The notes under the pieces are model-generated. The model ran no database searches. It was given only the letters and a program-made list of their open reading frames with translations, and was not told the origin of the DNA. Below are positions 25,026 to 32,273 of a DNA stretch of 64,000 bases, piece after piece. A program made the position numbers and the translations under genes. This stretch comes from Kitasatospora viridis (GTDB lineage: Bacteria > Actinomycetota > Actinomycetes > Streptomycetales > Streptomycetaceae), in assembly GCF_007829815.1 (NCBI RefSeq), contig NZ_VIWT01000001.1, forward strand, positions 4,176,001-4,240,000, read 5' to 3'. Position 1 is the first letter of the stretch; the number at the start of each line of letters is the position of its first letter.

Positions 25026-25094
25026 TCAGGCGGCGGTAAGGATGGCGATGGCGGCGCGGAGGGGGCGACCGCAGGTGATGCAGTTGCTGTGCAT
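25026..25094 (-). CDS. Micro-ORF of 22 aa with strong ribosome site
   Basis: GGAGGTAA lies five bases before ATG 25094. The peptide is MHSNCITCGRPLRAAIAILT plus AA. It has a CITC pair and a hydrophobic end. It is the first gene of the leftward transcript from the operator region at 25116, so it could be a leader peptide, a metal-binding micropeptide, or non-functional. Confidence 0.45.
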   Translation of the reverse strand: MHSNCITCGRPLRAAIAILTAA

Positions 25095-25115
25095 GGGAGT
25101 TACCTCCGATTGGCT

Positions 25116-25210
25116 GTCTACTCTGTAGACGCTCACACTCTTTCAGTTGCCGACCGCGCTGTCTACCCTGTAGACGCTAGAGTCGACTCGTCGCCGGCTA
25201 CCCCATAGAC
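25116..25210. promoter_or_regulatory. Operator array between divergent transcripts
   Basis: Two perfect dyads GTCTAC-nnn-GTAGAC lie at 25116-25130 and 25161-25175, 45 bp apart. A degenerate third is seen as GCTACCCCATAGAC at 25197-25210. They fill the space between the leftward start at 25094 and the rightward ATG at 25234, overlapping likely promoters of both. The binding protein is unknown; the rightward HTH proteins are candidates. Confidence 0.8.
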
Positions 25211-25233
25211 AGGCCACGTGAGACCATGGCCCC

Positions 25234-25458
25234 ATGACCGACTGGGAGAAGCTGCTCAAGCAGCGGCGCACCGCGATCCGCCGGGCCGAACGCGCCCTGG
25301 AGGAAACCATCACGGACGCCTACGACCAGGGCGGTCTCAGCTGGCGACAGATCGGCGCGGCCGCCGAGGCCAACCACGAGTGGGCCCGGCGCACCGCCGC
25401 AGCTGTGCGCGAGCGGCGCGCAGCTGCCGGCCCGGATCAGGCCGCCACGGTCAGCTGA
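25234..25458 (+). CDS. Small HTH protein, 74 aa
   Basis: MTDWEKLLKQRRTAIRRAER, then DQGGLSWRQIGAAAEANHEW, a helix-turn-helix preceded by a basic helix. It is rightward, against the surrounding operons, directly behind the operator array at 25116-25210. Together with the next gene it makes a compact regulatory cassette. Autoregulation through the dyads is the simplest hypothesis. Confidence 0.72.
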   Translation: MTDWEKLLKQRRTAIRRAERALEETITDAYDQGGLSWRQIGAAAEANHEWARRTAAAVRERRAAAGPDQAATVS

Positions 25459-25500
25459 CTACTCGAACGGCCACACACCAAGCGGACCGGGAGCCTGATC

Positions 25501-25722
25501 GTGCAGGACGAGTACACGCCCGACATGTCCCTCCTGACGCACCACGAACTGTTGGTCATTGCGCTGCTCGCCGACGGCACGCCGTTCCCGGAGATCGCCG
25601 CGATCTTCGGGATCCAGCAGGAGTCGGTCAAGCGGCAGGTGCGTAACGCCCGACGGAAGATCGGTGCCGACACCGAGCCTCGTTGGCAGTTGGTGACCCG
25701 AGCGGCCCAAGAGGCGACCTAA
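25501..25722 (+). CDS. LuxR/sigma-region-4-like HTH protein, 73 aa
   Basis: GTG 25501 with GGGAG upstream. The product LLTHHELLVIALLADGTPFP then EIAAIFGIQQESVKRQVRNA is a GerE/LuxR-type four-helix DNA-binding domain with no receiver or sigma-2 region. It follows the first HTH gene by 42 bp and converges on the gene at 25745. Likely a small transcription regulator. Confidence 0.75.
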   Translation: MQDEYTPDMSLLTHHELLVIALLADGTPFPEIAAIFGIQQESVKRQVRNARRKIGADTEPRWQLVTRAAQEAT

Positions 25723-25744
25723 ACAGCGACTTTGGCGACGGTGC

Positions 25745-26347
25745 TCACGCTGCGCTGTCCGGCCGGTCGAGCACCTGCTCGGCACGGTCGTCGTACTCGT
25801 CCCGGGACAGCACGGCCGAGCAGTCCGGGTTCGCGCACTCGCGCTGGCCGTCGGGGCGCTCCTGCATCGTGAGCAGCCGGCAGCGCGGGCACGGCACGCG
25901 GACCGGTCGGCGGCTGATCGGGCTGGAGCCGAGCCGGGCTGCGGTGCGGTGTACCGCGGCGATGCCGGTGGCGTAGTCGGCCGCCCAGTCCTGCGCGCAC
26001 ACCCAGTCGTGGTGGCGGAGCAGGTAGGCGAGGTGGGTGCCGGCGTGACGGCCGGGTTCCGGGTCGCGGCGCTGCTGGGCAGCGTAGGTGGCCCAGGCCC
26101 GGATGGTGTGGAGGATCGGGGTCTGGCCGTCCTGGTCGCCGTCTTCGTCCAGGGCGACGGACGCTGACGGTCCGAGGATGGAGAGGACGTCGAGCCGGCA
26201 GGGCAGCGGGGCGTCGCGGGTGGCTCCGGATACCCGGCCGCCGCGGGGTGCACTGCCGGGCTCCAGGGCGAGGTGGGCGTAGACGAGCAGCTCCGGCAGG
26301 TCCTGGAGCTGGCGGCGGAGGCGTTCGGTGGCGTCGTGGTCGAGCAT
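25745..26347 (-). CDS. Phage protein with C-terminal zinc ribbon, 200 aa
   Basis: ATG 26347 with AGGAGA. The first 150 residues are helical (LLRHHDWVCAQDWAADYATG) with no enzyme motif. The last 50 hold CPRC and CANPDC, a complete zinc ribbon, followed by an acidic helix. Such proteins recur in Streptomyces phage early regions. Convergent with the HTH cassette at 25722; no terminator hairpin is obvious between them. Confidence 0.75.
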   Translation of the reverse strand: MLDHDATERLRRQLQDLPELLVYAHLALEPGSAPRGGRVSGATRDAPLPCRLDVLSILGPSASVALDEDGDQDGQTPILHTIRAWATYAAQQRRDPEPGRHAGTHLAYLLRHHDWVCAQDWAADYATGIAAVHRTAARLGSSPISRRPVRVPCPRCRLLTMQERPDGQRECANPDCSAVLSRDEYDDRAEQVLDRPDSAA

Positions 26348-26392
26348 GCGCAGGTCTCCTGGAGCTGGGGGTGGGGCGGTGGTGATGGGCGG

Positions 26393-26656
26393 TCAGCGGC
26401 GGCGCGGCGGCCCGTAGGGGCTCTGCCAGGCCGGCCGGTTCGCCGGGTGCGTGGGGTGGCCGTCGGCGTCGATCAGGCCGACCTGCTGGAGCGCGGCGAG
26501 CAGCTCGGCGAGTTGCCGGCCGAGTTCCCGGAGGGCGGGTTCGGCGGCCTGGATGATCTCGGCGACCGCGGTTCCGAGCTGGGCGGAGGCTTGGAGCAGC
26601 TGCTCGTGTTGCTCGGCGGTGAGAGCTGGCGAGTTGCTGGGCTGGTCGGTGGTCAC
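26393..26656 (-). CDS. Helical phage protein, 87 aa, unknown
   Basis: MTTDQPSNSPALTAEQHEQL leads into a long amphipathic helix (AELLAALQQVGLIDADGHP). The C-terminus is Pro/Arg-rich. A dimeric coiled coil is likely. It overlaps the next gene by 4 bp and is probably co-transcribed with the neighbours at 26653-27364. Confidence 0.65.
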   Translation of the reverse strand: MTTDQPSNSPALTAEQHEQLLQASAQLGTAVAEIIQAAEPALRELGRQLAELLAALQQVGLIDADGHPTHPANRPAWQSPYGPPRRR

Positions 26657-26877
26657 GTCGGGTCGTCCTCGGGTGGGCGTGGGATGGCGAACAAGTCGCC
26701 GGTGGGCGGTTCGGCGCTGCTCTGGGCAGCGGCAGCGCGCAGGAGTTGGTCGAGCTGGCGGAGCATCTGGCGGCGGTCGGCGCGCCAGTCCAGCCAGGTG
26801 TCGAGCCGGTTGAGGGCGATGACCACGCCGAGGGGCAAGACCATGAGGACTGCCCAGTCGGCGGTGGCAGCGGTCAT
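26653..26877 (-). CDS. Small membrane protein, 74 aa
   Basis: ATG 26877 overlaps the upstream stop. MTAATADWAVLMVLPLGVVI is a transmembrane helix, followed by a basic amphipathic segment RLDTWLDWRADRRQMLRQLD and a Pro-rich acidic tail. It is probably a single-span inner-membrane protein with a cytoplasmic C-terminus. A role in superinfection exclusion is possible but untested. Confidence 0.68.
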   Translation of the reverse strand: MTAATADWAVLMVLPLGVVIALNRLDTWLDWRADRRQMLRQLDQLLRAAAAQSSAEPPTGDLFAIPRPPEDDPT

Positions 26878-27113
26878 GACGGTTGCTCGTCGACGCCGCG
26901 GACGAGTCGGTAGCCAGTGCTGGTGGGGACGAACCGGTCGAGGCGGATCCGGGTCGGCCGGCGGCCAGCGAAGGGTGCGACGGCGCCCTGCGGGGTGAGG
27001 GTGACGGGGCGCACGGTGGCGTGGGTGGCGTCGATTTCTTCGACGCGCAGGTGACGGCCGGGGAAGCGCTTGTCGTTGTCGGCCCAGATCTGGCCGGGCT
27101 TCACGGTGGTCAT
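26874..27113 (-). CDS. Conserved phage protein, 79 aa (KPGQIWADND family)
   Basis: MTTVKPGQIWADNDKRFPGR, then HLRVEEIDATHATVRPVT and RRPTRIRLDRFVPTSTGYRL. This small beta-barrel pattern is widespread in Streptomyces and its phages; I recall it under a DUF heading but will not assert the number. The fold suggests binding of nucleic acid or a partner protein. Overlaps both neighbours by 4 bp. Confidence 0.76.
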   Translation of the reverse strand: MTTVKPGQIWADNDKRFPGRHLRVEEIDATHATVRPVTLTPQGAVAPFAGRRPTRIRLDRFVPTSTGYRLVRGVDEQPS

Positions 27114-27364
27114 GACGGGGTGCCGAGCATCGCGCGGGCGACGGCGAGGGCTCGGTGCAGGCTGTCGCGGTCGGGGTCGGCCCAGGTGAGTGCGGCGAGC
27201 TCTTCGGCCGAGGCATCGAGCCAGTCGGCGATCAACAGGCCGGTGCCGGGGCGCAGGAGGCCGACGTACTCGGTGCTGGGTGCGTGGTGGTTGGCCTGGG
27301 CGGCGAGCGTCCGCAGTTGCTCGGCGGCGGCGCGGAGTTCCTGTGCGGGGTCCTGGGTGGTCAT
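27110..27364 (-). CDS. Helical phage protein, 84 aa, unknown
   Basis: MTTQDPAQELRAAAEQLRTL is helical, then NHHAPSTEYVGLLRPGTGLL and ADWLDASAEELAALTWADPD. The pattern of a helix, a short loop with His residues and a second helix recurs in actinophage early proteins. No catalytic signature. Part of the 4-bp overlap chain. Confidence 0.66.
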   Translation of the reverse strand: MTTQDPAQELRAAAEQLRTLAAQANHHAPSTEYVGLLRPGTGLLIADWLDASAEELAALTWADPDRDSLHRALAVARAMLGTPS

Positions 27365-27413
27365 GGTGCTCCTTGGGGTTGGCCGGCCGCCGCGGTGGGC
27401 GGCCGGCGGCGGA

Positions 27414-27743
27414 TCAGGACTGGCTGGCGATCAGGTGCCAGGCCGGCTCCGGGTGGTCCGGGTAGTCCAGCTCCAGGCACGCGCGGTGGAGGCGCGCGTC
27501 GCGCTCGGCTTGCCCGGCCGGATCGGGGGCCGGGATCGTCTTGGTCTTGCCCATGTCGGCGTCGGCGTGGTCGGTGCACAGGTAGGTGGTGTGCTGGTCG
27601 TAGGGGCCGGCTGTGGCGTGGCTGACGCCCTCGTGGTTGGCGAGGATTGCGTCGCGGAGTTCCTCGCCAGCCCAGCCGGCGGCGTCGTGATCGTCGGGGA
27701 GCGGGATGCCGTACAGCAGGACGGCGGAGTTCCAAATGCCCAT
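27414..27743 (-). CDS. Phage protein, 109 aa, unknown
   Basis: MGIWNSAVLLYGIPLPDDHD then WAGEELRDAILANHEGVSHA and YDQHTTYLCTDHADADMGKT. The sequence GIPLP is seen in other phage early proteins of this type. It is acidic and probably a single alpha/beta domain. Promoter and terminator are not visible; it reads with the downstream group. Confidence 0.66.
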   Translation of the reverse strand: MGIWNSAVLLYGIPLPDDHDAAGWAGEELRDAILANHEGVSHATAGPYDQHTTYLCTDHADADMGKTKTIPAPDPAGQAERDARLHRACLELDYPDHPEPAWHLIASQS

Positions 27744-27755
27744 CGGGGTCTCCGA

Positions 27756-28181
27756 TCAAGTGGTGGTCGGGTCGGCGGCGAGGTCGAGGCGAGCGCGGAG
27801 TCCGCCGGCGATGTAGGCGGCGATGCGCGGGGAGATGGCCGAGGTGGTCAGTTCGTCGGCGTAGGCCTGGGCGGCGGCGACCTGGGTGCGGGCGCCATCC
27901 CGCTCGGCGCGGAGCCGGTGGACCTCGGCGAGCAACGCGGGCACGTCGGCCCGGGCGGCGGCGATGAACTCGGCGTCGGCCGGGTTGGGCCAGTACTCGG
28001 CGTACGGCGTGCCCTGCTTGGCGGCCTTGAGGATCTGCCACTTCATCCCGGGGATGCGGGGGTGGGTGCCGTGGAGGCGCCACACGGACTCGTCCTCATC
28101 GGGTGTCCACGGCCCGGGGGTGGCGCCCTCCGCGCGGGCGGCGATCGCGGTGAGCTGCTCGTCGGTCAGCGGCTGGGCCAT
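27756..28181 (-). CDS. Ea22-like early phage protein, 141 aa
   Basis: The motif TPGPW near residue 22, then NPADAEFIAAARADVPALLA followed by a coiled coil of EVHRLRAERD type, is a layout I recognise from many phage early proteins of the Ea22/ead group. The C-terminus is helical. The molecular role of the family is not established. Confidence 0.74.
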   Translation of the reverse strand: MAQPLTDEQLTAIAARAEGATPGPWTPDEDESVWRLHGTHPRIPGMKWQILKAAKQGTPYAEYWPNPADAEFIAAARADVPALLAEVHRLRAERDGARTQVAAAQAYADELTTSAISPRIAAYIAGGLRARLDLAADPTTT

Positions 28182-28184
28182 CGG

Positions 28185-28622
28185 TCAGCCCTCCACGTGA
28201 CTGTGCAGGGCGGTGATTGCGACGGTGATGGTTCGGCGGACCTCGGCAAGCGCCTGATCCCAGCCGCTGTCCTGGCCTCGTACGAACTGGGAGGCGGATA
28301 CCAGGCCGAGCGCGGGCCGGATCGTGGCGACGGCCTTGAGCGCGGCGATCAGCTCGTCGATCGGCACCAGTTCAACGGTGGTGCGGCCGTCGTGGCCGTG
28401 GATCTCGTGGACGTGCCGCAGGTGGTCCCAGATGACGGTGGAGCCGCGTTCGCCGCGCCAGCGGACGACGGCCTTGGAGCCGCCGGCGGTGGGGAAGAGC
28501 ACACCGTCGGCCACCACTCCAGTGCCGGAGATGCCGGTGACGTCCTCGTGGCGGCGGAGCACGAACGGCTGCGCGGTGGGCGTCAGGGTGTCGAGATAGG
28601 CGGTGATCGGGTCGGTGGTCAC
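28185..28622 (-). CDS. Phage protein, 145 aa, unknown
   Basis: GTG start. MTTDPITAYLDTLTPTAQPF, then a beta-rich domain FPTAGGSKAVVRWRGERGST and a helical C-terminus. The WRGERGSTVIWDHLRHV stretch may be a ligand or DNA contact face. Separated from the next gene by three bases. Not recognised. Confidence 0.65.
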   Translation of the reverse strand: MTTDPITAYLDTLTPTAQPFVLRRHEDVTGISGTGVVADGVLFPTAGGSKAVVRWRGERGSTVIWDHLRHVHEIHGHDGRTTVELVPIDELIAALKAVATIRPALGLVSASQFVRGQDSGWDQALAEVRRTITVAITALHSHVEG

Positions 28623-28625
28623 GGC

Positions 28626-29186
28626 TCAGTTCTCCTGGGTGGTCGGGGCGGTGATGGTGTGGGCGGCGAGCTCGGTGCCGTCCCAGGGGCCGGCGCCGCA
28701 GTGCTCGGCGATCTGCCCGAAGCGCTGCCGGAAGTCGCGGTGCGCCTGGAGGCTGGCGTGGCCGCCGCGGACTCGGGCGGCCGCCCAGCGGATCGCCTCG
28801 GACCACGTCTGCGCGCCGATTCCGTCGGCCACCGGGAGCGCATCGGCATACGCGGTGAGGATGGCGACGGGGTCCGACTGCTCGGCGGCCTCGGCGGACA
28901 CCTCGCAGCGGTGCGCCGAGTCGTAGTCGGCGAGCACCTCGTCGCGGTGCTGCGCCCGGTCGGCGGCGTGGCCGGCGCTGGCGCGGGCCACCCAGCTGGT
29001 GATGGTGGCGACGGTGGACCACTCCCAGCCGGAGAGCCAGTTAGCGATCCGCCGGTCGTAGGCGCCGAGTTCCACCCCGGCAGCACGGAGCGTGTCCAGG
29101 AGGATCACGGACTGCTCGTCGCCGGGACGGAAGCCGCGGGGCGCGGTCTCGATGGGTGTGGAGGGGATGTTGAACGCGTCAGCCAT
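28626..29186 (-). CDS. Phage protein, 186 aa, unknown
   Basis: MADAFNIPSTPIETAPRGFR begins a helical protein with WLSGWEWSTVATITSWVARA and many His/Asp residues. No membrane segment, Cys cluster or nucleotide-binding loop is visible. It is one of four consecutive unknown genes with short gaps. Early expression is likely from position. Confidence 0.66.
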   Translation of the reverse strand: MADAFNIPSTPIETAPRGFRPGDEQSVILLDTLRAAGVELGAYDRRIANWLSGWEWSTVATITSWVARASAGHAADRAQHRDEVLADYDSAHRCEVSAEAAEQSDPVAILTAYADALPVADGIGAQTWSEAIRWAAARVRGGHASLQAHRDFRQRFGQIAEHCGAGPWDGTELAAHTITAPTTQEN

Positions 29187-29189
29187 CGG

Positions 29190-29615
29190 TCAGCCCTCCT
29201 GCGGCAGCACATCGCCGGTGCCAGCCGCCGCGAGGACAGCGCGGCCCAGGTCGGTCACCAGCACCGGTCGGCCGTGCTGCGCCTGGTAGCCGCCGAGCTG
29301 GACCAGGCGGTCCAGCCGGAGCCGGTCCAGCGCGGGCCGCGAGACGCCGTTGCCGGGACGGTTGGGGTGGCCCGGGTCGCGGTAGACGTGGACCGGCTGG
29401 CCCTTGTCCTGGTGCTCGGCGAACCGAGCCAGGTAGGTGCGGCCAGCAGCCGTGGTACGCGGCAGCTGAACCGGCACGGCGAGCACGGCGGCGGCGCACC
29501 GCTCGATCACGTCGTTGACGTGGTGGTCGACTTCGTCGGCCGGCTGCGGGATCAGCTGGGCACGCACACGCTCGGCAGCGGCATCGAGCACCGCGCGGAT
29601 CTCGGACTGGTTCAT
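29190..29615 (-). CDS. Phage protein, 141 aa, unknown
   Basis: MNQSEIRAVLDAAAERVRAQ with GGAGCC upstream. The middle contains GRTYLARFAEHQDKGQPVHV and RDPGHPNRPGNGVSRPALDR, possibly a wing-like motif. The C-terminus LVQLGGYQAQHGRPVLVTDL resembles a winged helix. A DNA-binding accessory protein of the replication region is possible. Confidence 0.64.
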   Translation of the reverse strand: MNQSEIRAVLDAAAERVRAQLIPQPADEVDHHVNDVIERCAAAVLAVPVQLPRTTAAGRTYLARFAEHQDKGQPVHVYRDPGHPNRPGNGVSRPALDRLRLDRLVQLGGYQAQHGRPVLVTDLGRAVLAAAGTGDVLPQEG

Positions 29616-29704
29616 GGAAGGGCTCCAGGGGGTCTAGGGCGGGCTGTGGTGGTGTCGTGCGCGCGTTCGGACACGGGACCGGTCTCCGGGCTGCTGGCGG
29701 CCTG

Positions 29705-30721
29705 TCAGGCGGTGTCTCGTGTGTTTTCTGGGTGGCGTGCTGGTGTGTTGGGCGCGGCGGGTTGGGTGGTGGTGTGGTGTTGGCCGCCTGGGAGGCTGAG
29801 GAGTAGCGGTGGTTGGTCGGCGTCTCCTGAGCGTTCGCGTTCGACCCAGGTGATCCAGCGGGCGTTGGCGGCGTCTGGGGTGGTGAGCCAGTGATCGGCG
29901 CGGACTCGGCTGCGAAAGCGGCGTGTCACCGTGATGAGTTCGCTGCCGGTGAGGACGGGGCGGCCGGCGGCGGTGCGGTTGGACTGCGCTGCTTCGATGG
30001 CGGCGGTGCTGGGTGTCCAGTCGGGGGGGAGGAGTTGGGGGTCGTCGGTTCGGGGGTCGGGCGCGCGGTGCTGTGGTTGCTGTACATGGCCCGCGAGTGT
30101 GTGGTGGGTGTCCTGGTCCCTACCGGAGGTAGGTGTTCTGGTACCCCCCGCCGGGGACGCTGTCCGGATGGCGTCCGGGGACGCTAACCGGGGGCGTCCG
30201 GGGACGCTGTCCGACTCCTTCGGATGGCGTCCGGGGACGCTGTCCGGAAGCCCCGCCGGGGACGCTGTCCGGATGGCGTCCGGGGACGCTGTCCGAGAGG
30301 TCGGTGCGGTGCCGGCCAGGGCGGCTTCCAACTCGGTGGCCAGGCGTTCCTTCGCGGCCGCGCGGGCCCGCTTCTGCCGGGTCTCGGTGAACGCAGGCAT
30401 GTGCGAGTCCCAGTCCGGCCGGCTGACCGGGAGCAGCAGCTGATACACCATCGGGCTGTTCGGACGACGCTTCCGGGCCAGCATCCCCACCGCGGTGAGC
30501 ACGGCCACAGCCCGGGATACGGTCTCGGTGGTGCAGCCGCACAGCAACGCCAGCGTCTCCCTGCTCGGGAACGCTCCACCGCCGTCCGCGTCGGTGTAGG
30601 TGGCGATCATGTGCCCGACCAACGCGACCGTGGCCTGCGCGCGGTTGCGCTCGCGCAGTGTCTCGGCGCGCAGGGCATTGACCCAGGCGTTCCGGACGGA
30701 CTGGCGCTGGCTGTTGGTCAC
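29705..30721 (-). CDS. Winged-helix replication initiator-like protein, 338 aa
   Basis: GTG start with GAGAGAG upstream. Residues about 25-100 are a winged helix (FPSRETLALLCGCTTETVSR AVAVLTAVGML) typical of phage/plasmid replication proteins. Residues about 145-190 are encoded by DNA iterons and read as SPDAIRTASPAG-type repeats. The C-terminal part (SELITVTRRFRSRVRADHWL) is a second small helical domain. By analogy with lambda O, the protein probably binds its own gene to start replication. No helicase or primase is encoded nearby. Confidence 0.76.
   Translation of the reverse strand: MTNSQRQSVRNAWVNALRAETLRERNRAQATVALVGHMIATYTDADGGGAFPSRETLALLCGCTTETVSRAVAVLTAVGMLARKRRPNSPMVYQLLLPVSRPDWDSHMPAFTETRQKRARAAAKERLATELEAALAGTAPTSRTASPDAIRTASPAGLPDSVPGRHPKESDSVPGRPRLASPDAIRTASPAGGTRTPTSGRDQDTHHTLAGHVQQPQHRAPDPRTDDPQLLPPDWTPSTAAIEAAQSNRTAAGRPVLTGSELITVTRRFRSRVRADHWLTTPDAANARWITWVERERSGDADQPPLLLSLPGGQHHTTTQPAAPNTPARHPENTRDTA
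30151..30295. repeat. Six iterons inside the replication gene (candidate phage origin)
   Basis: CCGGGGACGCTGTCCG or near copies occur at 30151, 30175, 30198, 30231, 30256 and 30280, with spacings of 24, 23, 33, 25 and 24 bp. Four copies are preceded by GCGTC, making a small dyad GCGTC-CGGG-GACGC. The array is in frame with the host gene, so protein and DNA repeats coincide. This is the classic design of an origin inside an initiator gene. Confidence 0.85.
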
Positions 30722-30796
30722 GGGCTCTCTCTCGGCAGAGGGTTGGTTGCCTGGGCCGACGGGGGGTCACGTCGGCCCAGGCCGTACAAGTAGCCG

Positions 30797-31330
30797 TCAG
30801 GCGGCGTCGGCGCGGGGGTGTTCGGCGCGGTAGGCCACGATCAGGTCCTGCGCGATGGCACCAGCGCTCCCGACCTGGTGGCCGCGCGCCCGAGCCCACT
30901 CGCGGATCAACGCGCCCTCGGCTCGGTCGGGCCGCGGAACGGCCGGCGCCGCGGCAGCCGACTTCTTCGGCGCCGTTCCTTGAGCGGTACGCAGGGCCTG
31001 TTCGGCGGTGGCCAGTTGCTCTCGCGCAGCCCGAACGCGCGCCCGGGCCGCCTCGACCACGGCCTCATTCCGGTGGGCCTCCTGGAGACCAGCGAGCGCA
31101 TTCCGGGCGGTCTCGGCGAGACGCTGCATGCCCTTGGTCCCGTGCTGCTGGCCCCAGGTGATCAGCATTCCGGACGGGTCGTTCGTCGGGGTGCGGACGG
31201 CGAACGGGGCACCCGTTCCGGTCACGGCCGCGGCGAGCTCGTGCTGAGTCAGCCCAGTGACCTCGGCGATGTCAGCGACGGTCGCGCCGTTCTTGTATAG
31301 GGAGACGGCGACGGCGGTTTCAGCGTCCAC
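30797..31330 (-). CDS. HTH plus Lsr2-like C-terminal domain, 177 aa
   Basis: GTG with a GAGGAGG site. The N-terminus (LYKNGATVADIAEVTGLTQH) is a helix-turn-helix, followed by a coiled coil at about 80-120. The C-terminus IREWARARGHQVGSAGAIAQ DLIVAYRAEH matches the Lsr2 DNA-binding fold (WARxxG..V...G.I...v..AY). The AT-hook-like RGR of host Lsr2 is replaced by SAG. Probably a phage xenogeneic-silencer relative or antagonist. Confidence 0.78.
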   Translation of the reverse strand: MDAETAVAVSLYKNGATVADIAEVTGLTQHELAAAVTGTGAPFAVRTPTNDPSGMLITWGQQHGTKGMQRLAETARNALAGLQEAHRNEAVVEAARARVRAAREQLATAEQALRTAQGTAPKKSAAAAPAVPRPDRAEGALIREWARARGHQVGSAGAIAQDLIVAYRAEHPRADAA

Positions 31331-31421
31331 GGTGTGTCCTCCTCAGCTGGTGGGTGTGCGGGTGGCCGCCCGGCACGGGGCCGGGCAGCGGGTGGATGAT
31401 CAGGGAGTTTCGGACAGCACG

Positions 31422-32273
31422 TCACGCGGCGAAGGTGGGCACCGGGATGCCACACCGGGTGTGCGACTGCTGGACGACAGCCCACGACACGCCGAGCCGG
31501 TGGGTCACCGCTTCACGCGACAGGCCCTGCCGTGCCAGCTCGGCGGTGTCCTCCACGATCGCCTCACGGCGCACCGACTGGTCGCCGTGCTGCGGGAGTT
31601 CACTCGGATCGTCCGGGTCGTCCCAGGCCAGTGGCGGAGACCACTGGTTGCGAGCCGCGCGGGCAAGCGACCGCGCACTGTGACCGGGGACCAGCGCGAG
31701 TCGTTCAAACGCAACCTCGACCCGCTGATGGGTCCGAACCCGGATGGTGGTGACCGCCCCGGTGAGCAGGTAGGAGACCGTGGTCTGCTCCAGCCCTGTC
31801 GCAGCAACGATCTTGTGAACCGGGTGGCCGGCGGCGACCAGGGCACGGAGGCGTCGAACCGAGCCGATCGCGGGAACGCTCGCTCCGGAGCAAAGGGCAT
31901 CGGCGAGCCGAACCGCCATGATTCGCTGGGCGGTTGAGCGTCGAACCCTGGGTCGAGTGCCGTTCAGCAGCGCGGCCAGCGTTGCTGTGGAGCATCCGGT
32001 GGCGGTCACCAACTTGTCCCAGCCAGCTCCAGCGGCGCGGAGCGTCCTCAGCCGACTTGCCACTGGTGTGGCATCCACGGTCAACCTGCGGCCGGTTGCC
32101 GCCAGCAGAGCGCGCCGGGCGGTGTAGGCGCGGCGGGCCTCAACGCAGGGAGTACACCTACAAGCGCTGCACCGCGAACACAGATCCGGTTTGGGACAGC
32201 GGCTGCAGCCAGCCGGACGCCCGACGGCACGGGCGTACGTTCCGTGATCCTGACGGCGGCGGGGGCCGTTCAT
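31422..32273 (-). CDS. Cys-cluster plus multiple HTH protein, 283 aa
   Basis: ATG 32273 overlaps the exonuclease stop. Seven Cys within residues 23-43 (CSRCPKPDLCSRCSACRCTP C) probably bind two zinc ions. Three HTH-like units follow: LVTATGCSTATLAALLNG, KIVAATGLEQTTVSYLLTG and a C-terminal HRLGVSWAVVQQSHTRCG. Repeated HTH folding suggests binding of several operator half-sites. The upstream open frame to 32534 is antisense. Likely a phage transcription or replication factor. Confidence 0.72.
   Translation of the reverse strand: MNGPRRRQDHGTYARAVGRPAGCSRCPKPDLCSRCSACRCTPCVEARRAYTARRALLAATGRRLTVDATPVASRLRTLRAAGAGWDKLVTATGCSTATLAALLNGTRPRVRRSTAQRIMAVRLADALCSGASVPAIGSVRRLRALVAAGHPVHKIVAATGLEQTTVSYLLTGAVTTIRVRTHQRVEVAFERLALVPGHSARSLARAARNQWSPPLAWDDPDDPSELPQHGDQSVRREAIVEDTAELARQGLSREAVTHRLGVSWAVVQQSHTRCGIPVPTFAA

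Noticed and set aside
26883..29894. A 1,003-codon open frame on the plus strand
   Set aside because: It runs antisense to eight consecutive leftward genes that have ribosome sites and 4-bp overlaps. Its composition (Val/Gly/Arg/Asp) is the usual shadow of GC-rich coding DNA.
30151..30295. CRISPR-like spacing of repeats
   Set aside because: Units are about 16 bp with 7-17-bp non-unique gaps, in frame within a coding gene. There is no leader and no cas gene, so iterons explain it better.
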